A stretch of 27,268 nucleotides of DNA. Origin: Pseudomonadota bacterium (lineage in GTDB: Bacteria; Pseudomonadota; Gammaproteobacteria; Acidiferrobacterales; UBA6901). The notes below the pieces were generated by a model. The model was not told where the DNA came from. It made no database searches and worked only from the letters and a program-made list of their open reading frames with translations. Positions 24,157-27,268 of this stretch are shown one piece after another. A program made the translations under genes and the position numbers. Each line of letters begins with the position of its first letter. The first letter of the stretch is position 1. The DNA lies in NCBI GenBank assembly GCA_021785795.1, contig JAJYEK010000036.1:1-27268 (forward strand), read 5' to 3'.

Positions 24157-24948
24157 GACCGGCAACCGGGATGGCACAAGCGGGGTTCACCCCGCGTCCA
24201 CGGCAGCCGCCCGCCGCGGCGCGGTCCGGCCGCGCGGTCCGGCCGGTCGCAGGCATGGCAATGGCGCCGGCCGCTGACAAGGCGCGTCATCCGGGTACGG
24301 CCCGGTCCGCCGCTGTGCGGCAATCGGGACAGCGGCAGCCGCGGCGGAACGGGTGGGCAACGGGATCGGCCTGGGGTCACCGGGACGGTCAGCAGATGAC
24401 GGCGATTCGGACGGCTGTTGCTGCCGGTGCGGGGACGCGAACACAGGTCCAGGTCGCGGACGGGCGGCAGGTACGAATGGCCCGGCTCGAGGGATCCGGC
24501 TGCTGCGCGCCTTAGTGCAGGGTTCATGTCTGGTCTGGATCGCAAAGCTGCCCAAGGTTGCCCCGATAACGCCGTTTGCGCCGCACCGTGTCCGTGGGGC
24601 GCGCGTTGCCCGGCAATCTGCCATGCGGACGGAGCGACTGCCCCGCTGGCAGGTCGGATCGGCAAACCGGCAGGCCCGGACAGCCTGGGCTCGATTCCGG
24701 CTTCTCTTTGAATGCCGCGCAACGGAGCCGGCGGGTTCCCGCATCGGTGCGTTCGCGCACCAATGCGCTGTGGCAAAGGCGAAACGCCGGTGTTCATGTG
24801 ATTCCCGCGGTCCTACGTTTCCATCTGCCCTACGCCGCATGCAAGGAACATGCCCGGCTCTCCGCGTGGCGTTGCCGGTGCCGCGGTGCGCCGGCCAGCG
24901 CAGCCTGGCCTGCCCCGTACGGATTCACCGGCCGGCCGCAGGCGGGAC
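24157..24948. other. Long intergenic region, about 790 nt, no gene recognised
   Basis: Open frames exist on both strands (for example 24153-24797 minus and 24353-24976 plus). Their translations are rich in Arg, Pro and Gly, overlap one another, and match no family I know. No tRNA cloverleaf, CRISPR or IS end was found. It should hold the promoter of the giant GGDEF-EAL gene on the minus strand, but no convincing pair of boxes was located. Confidence 0.5.
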
Positions 24949-24979
24949 TCGACCTTCCTTCCATGGGAAGGTTTAGCAT
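24949..24979 (+). promoter_or_regulatory. CueR-type promoter and operator of the copper chaperone gene
   Basis: A perfect dyad ACCTTCC (24952-24958), N7, GGAAGGT (24966-24972) matches the operator of E. coli CueR at copA. It sits in the spacer between -35 TCGACC (24949-24954) and -10 TAGCAT (24974-24979), 19 nt apart. The over-long spacer is the signature of promoters activated by MerR-family DNA distortion. An AGGAGG ribosome binding site and the HMA gene follow. Confidence 0.85.
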
Positions 24980-25001
24980 ATGATTTGGACAGGAGGTGTC
25001 T

Positions 25002-25217
25002 ATGAATATCAGTGAATCGCGTTTTTCAGTAAAGGGCATGAAGTGCGGCAACTGCGTGGCCAATGCCACTGCGGCGGTGTCCAAGCTCCCGGGCTACGAG
25101 GCGTCGCAGTTCGATCTGAAGACCGGATCGGCCATCGTCCGCGGCAATGTCGATCCACAGGCCGTGGTCCGCGCGCTCACTGCGGCCGGCTATCCCGCGG
25201 AGCTGCGGACCGACTGA
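25002..25217 (+). CDS. Heavy-metal-associated (HMA) copper chaperone, CopZ-like
   Basis: A 71-residue cytosolic metallochaperone of ferredoxin-like fold. The metal-binding motif MKCGNC (M13, C15, C18) is present, followed by the usual helix CVANATAAVSKLPGY and the C-terminal VVRALTAAGYPAEL. It would bind Cu(I) and pass it to a P-type ATPase or regulator. No ATPase is encoded in the window. The start is the ATG at 25002, five nt after a perfect AGGAGG; a GTG two codons earlier is too close to that site. The gene is preceded by a CueR-type promoter and followed after 91 nt by a CueR-like regulator, so the chaperone, regulator and operator form one unit. Confidence 0.93.
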   Translation: MNISESRFSVKGMKCGNCVANATAAVSKLPGYEASQFDLKTGSAIVRGNVDPQAVVRALTAAGYPAELRTD

Positions 25218-25308
25218 AGCTGCCTGCGGCCGGCGACAGATCGAGCAGTCTTGTCCGGCAATCACATTGCGGCCTGCCGCATCCGGCGCCAATTAGAGGG
25301 TTTTCGGC

Positions 25309-25785
25309 ATGGAGTCTGGGTTCCTGAGCATCGGCGAAGCCGCTGCAGCATCCGGTGTTTCGGCGAAGACGATCCGTCATTGCGAGGAAATCGGGCTGTT
25401 GCCGAAGACCCGACGCACCGCTGCCGGCTATCGGATGTATACGACCCGCGAACTGCACGAACTGCGCTTCATCAAGGAAGCGCGCAACCTCGGCTTTTCC
25501 ACGGCGCAGATCTCGGAACTACTCGCACTCTGGCGCGACCGTCGGCGCCCGAGCAGCAGGGTAAAGCAGCTGGCGCTCGCGCGCCTGCGCGAGATTGAGG
25601 CGAAGTTGCGTGAGCTTGAGGCGATGAAGGCGACACTGGAGCACCTGGTGCGATGCTGCCATGGCGACAGCCGCCCCGATTGTCCGATCCTGGACAGGCT
25701 CGCCGGAGGTGGCATGCCCGTGCCGGAGCCCGATACCGGCGGGAAAGGCATGGCGGATACCGCAGCCGGCGGCAAGACCGGGTAA
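25309..25785 (+). CDS. CueR/HmrR-like MerR-family copper(I) regulator
   Basis: A 158-residue MerR-family activator. The N-terminal winged helix (residues 5-72) begins LSIGEAAAASGVSAKTIRHCEEIGLL and continues GYRMYTTRELHELRFIKEARNLGFS. A dimerisation helix follows at 84-114. The metal loop is C-H-G-D-S-R-P-D-C (117-125), followed by PILDRL, with eight residues between the two Cys positions as in CueR Cys112 and Cys120. S82 aligns with Ser77 of CueR, the residue typical of monovalent-metal sensors. The tail after 132 (GGMPVPEPDTGG...) is a Gly/Pro-rich extension without the usual CCHH. The start is the ATG at 25309 with GAGGG about 8 nt upstream. The CueR-type operator at 24952-24972 is its likely site. 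Confidence 0.92.
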   Translation: MESGFLSIGEAAAASGVSAKTIRHCEEIGLLPKTRRTAAGYRMYTTRELHELRFIKEARNLGFSTAQISELLALWRDRRRPSSRVKQLALARLREIEAKLRELEAMKATLEHLVRCCHGDSRPDCPILDRLAGGGMPVPEPDTGGKGMADTAAGGKTG

Positions 25786-25789
25786 CCGG

Positions 25790-25825
25790 ACGGCCGCTCG
25801 TGAGGCAGCGGGGCGCTGCGGCCGT
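25790..25825. terminator. Hairpin between convergent cueR-like and desaturase genes
   Basis: ACGGCCGC (25790-25797) pairs with GCGGCCGT (25818-25825), and an inner CAGCG/CGCTG can extend the stem. No T-tract is seen, so a bidirectional terminator role is inferred only from position between convergent genes. Confidence 0.35.
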
Positions 25826-25839
25826 TCGCGGGCCAGGTC

Positions 25840-27033
25840 TCAGGTCGTGACCCGGGCAAGCGTGCAGCTGCGCAGCTTCCTGGCAAAGTTGTGGAGCGCG
25901 TGAATCCGCGTTTCCTCCGCCTCGCGGCACCATTCCTGCAGCGCCCGAAGCAGATGTTCCTGGGTTGCCGCCGAGCGATGCCAGATATCCTGCAGTTTCT
26001 GCTTCATCGTGTAGGCGGTGTACAGGTTCTGGTAGCGCGCGAGGGCGCGCTGCAGCCAGTCGCTGCTTCGCTTGTCGAGCAGGCGTGCCTCACGCACCAT
26101 CAGGCGACGTGCCCGCTTCAGCAGCGTCCATGATGCCCGGTCAGTACGGTCGGCTTTCCGGAGCTCTTCCCGGTAGACGGTGCGCAGGACTTCGCGCGCA
26201 AACTGCGCCATCAGCGCGAACCGGTTGGCGATGACAGCCCGCACGGTATCCAGGTCGATGTGCTCCTTGCCGGAATCGAAAGCAAGTTCCGGAGGGGTCT
26301 TGCGCACGCGCGCTAGTCCCATCGCCTGCATCAGGCGGATGTACATCCAGCCGATATCGAACTCCCACCATTTGGAGGAGAGCTTGGCGGAACTCGCAAA
26401 GGTGTGATGGTTGTTGTGCAGCTCCTCTCCGCCGATGATGATTCCCCAGGGAACGATGTTGGTGCTGGCATCGGCGACCTCAAAGTTGCGGTATCCCCAG
26501 AAATGTCCGATACCGTTGATGACGCCGGCAGCCCAGAACGGAATCCAGGCGATCTGAGCGAGCCAGATCAATGTGCCGGCGGCCACGCCGAACAGCAGTA
26601 CATCGACCGCAAGCATGATCGCCAGTCCGAGGTGCTGGCGTCCGGTGTAAATATTGCGTTCGAGCCAGTCGTCCGGTGTCCCGTGTCCATACCGTGCCAG
26701 GGTCTCGGGATTCTGGGCCTCCCGGTGATACAGCACGACGCCGAGCCAGAGAACCTTGTGGATACCGTGCTGCTGCGGACTGTGCGGGTCTTCCGCAGTC
26801 TCTACCTTGGCGTGGTGCTTGCGATGCACTGCCGCCCACTGTTTGGTCACCATGCTGGTGGTGAGCCACAGCCAGCCGCGGAAGAAATGGCTGGCGAGCG
26901 GATGCAGGTCGAGGGCACGATGAGCCTGATGGCGGTGCAGAAAGATGGTGACACTCGCGATGGTGATGTGTGTCAGGACCAGGGCAACGATTCCGTAGCC
27001 CCACCAGGGCAATATGATCAATCCGTGGAACAT
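25840..27033 (-). CDS. desA: DesA/OLE1-type fatty acyl desaturase with C-terminal extension
   Basis: A 397-residue integral membrane desaturase introducing a double bond (usually delta-9) into acyl chains, needing O2 and an electron donor. The three histidine boxes are HRHQAH (residues 33-38), HRKHH (70-74) and HNNHH (about 206-210), flanked by four membrane helices (for example GIVALVLTHITIASVTIFL and LAIMLAVDVLLFGVAAG). The catalytic domain ends near residue 260. The last 130 residues (YREELRKADRTDRASW to LRSCTLARVTT) are a charged helical region. It resembles the C-terminal part of ISL3-type transposases and is also found in other bacterial DesA proteins I recall. A GGAG site lies 11 nt before the ATG. 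Likely role: membrane fluidity. Confidence 0.92.
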   Translation of the reverse strand: MFHGLIILPWWGYGIVALVLTHITIASVTIFLHRHQAHRALDLHPLASHFFRGWLWLTTSMVTKQWAAVHRKHHAKVETAEDPHSPQQHGIHKVLWLGVVLYHREAQNPETLARYGHGTPDDWLERNIYTGRQHLGLAIMLAVDVLLFGVAAGTLIWLAQIAWIPFWAAGVINGIGHFWGYRNFEVADASTNIVPWGIIIGGEELHNNHHTFASSAKLSSKWWEFDIGWMYIRLMQAMGLARVRKTPPELAFDSGKEHIDLDTVRAVIANRFALMAQFAREVLRTVYREELRKADRTDRASWTLLKRARRLMVREARLLDKRSSDWLQRALARYQNLYTAYTMKQKLQDIWHRSAATQEHLLRALQEWCREAEETRIHALHNFARKLRSCTLARVTT

Positions 27034-27176
27034 GGTGTGGTGGACTCCTGGGCGGAAAGGGGATTCACGGCAGTTCCTGCTGGCGCAATGGCCACGAGAG
27101 CACGTACTGCCGACGACGTGATCATGAGGTGGATTGATTCTACAGGCAATCCCCGGCGCCGTCGATGGGCAGTCTC

Positions 27177-27235
27177 TTCCAACGTGGTTTGATCCTGAAC
27201 AGGGGGCCGTATTTCCAACGAGGTATGAGCCTGAA
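27177..27235. repeat. Two direct repeats upstream of the desaturase gene
   Basis: Copies at 27177-27199 and 27213-27235 share the 23-nt pattern TTCCAACG-n-GGT-n-TGA-n-CCTGAA with only three variable positions, offset by 36 nt. They lie 144-202 nt upstream of the desaturase start and could be regulator sites; the array may continue outside the window. Confidence 0.5.
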
Positions 27236-27268
27236 GGTTAGCGTTTGGGTCGATCATTACCCCCATGG

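Noticed and set aside
24685..24715. tRNA T-arm-like string (GGCTCGATTCC)
   Set aside because: The loop begins CTC instead of TTC, and no acceptor, D or anticodon arms could be paired upstream.
24153..24797. 214-aa minus-strand ORF in the long gap
   Set aside because: It overlaps the 5' end of the giant gene, is Arg/Pro-rich and has no family resemblance or good RBS.
1..27268. CRISPR arrays, rRNA genes, intact insertion sequences or prophage
   Set aside because: No regular repeat-spacer pattern, rRNA-like stretch, transposase frame or phage structural gene was seen anywhere in the window.

Overview
This looks like chromosomal DNA of a high-GC gammaproteobacterium. The evidence is the divergent metG / apbC-dcd block, the coaBC-dut / radC / rpmB-rpmG cluster, an OxyR with both redox cysteines, an AlgC-type phosphohexomutase and a 188-residue dCTP deaminase of the pseudomonad type. 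The YeeE/YedE and DsrE-like genes hint at a sulfur-metabolising lineage (inference). No rRNA, tRNA, CRISPR array, transposase gene or prophage was recognised.

Layout. 1-3360: the 5' part of metG (minus), then apbC and dcd (plus). dcd carries an in-frame 234-codon intein inserted beside its active-site motif. 3404-5995 (minus): a tightly coupled operon of a four-cysteine/ankyrin protein and two YeeE/YedE half-transporters (4-nt overlaps), followed by a secreted DsrE-like protein. 5996-6853: mostly non-coding, with one possible 83-aa ORF. 6854-8263 (minus): algC-like phosphohexomutase. 8576-10766 (plus): oxyR, rubrerythrin and a DUF3501 protein, with a near-consensus OxyR site just after oxyR and before the rubrerythrin gene. 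11228-11893: small outer-membrane beta-barrel. 11938-13582 (minus): coaBC and dut, overlapping by 47 nt. 13726-14925 (plus): radC, rpmB and rpmG, closed by the clearest intrinsic terminator in the window. 15015-15575 (minus): class II aldolase family. 15828-16424 (plus): HNH endonuclease with its own promoter. 16537-24156 (minus): two c-di-GMP turnover enzymes, one of them 1900 aa with LOV, GAF, PAS and globin-type sensor modules. 24157-25001: non-coding, ending in a CueR-type promoter. 25002-25785 (plus): HMA copper chaperone and CueR-like regulator. 25840-27033 (minus): DesA-type fatty acid desaturase with a long C-terminal extension.

Functional links. Dcd makes dUTP and Dut converts it to dUMP for thymidylate synthesis, so the intein sits in the first step of a pathway whose second step is also here. 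OxyR, its probable site and the rubrerythrin/DUF3501 pair form a peroxide-response unit. The CueR-like protein and the promoter ahead of the HMA gene form a self-contained copper-response unit. The two GGDEF/EAL proteins would connect light, oxygen and small-molecule cues to c-di-GMP level.

The items I would look at first are the dcd intein (no penultimate His; possibly a decayed HNH nuclease), the LOV plus globin giant c-di-GMP protein, the ankyrin/YeeE/YedE operon, and the two regulator-operator pairs (OxyR, CueR). All assignments come from reading motifs and recalling families; no database search was done.
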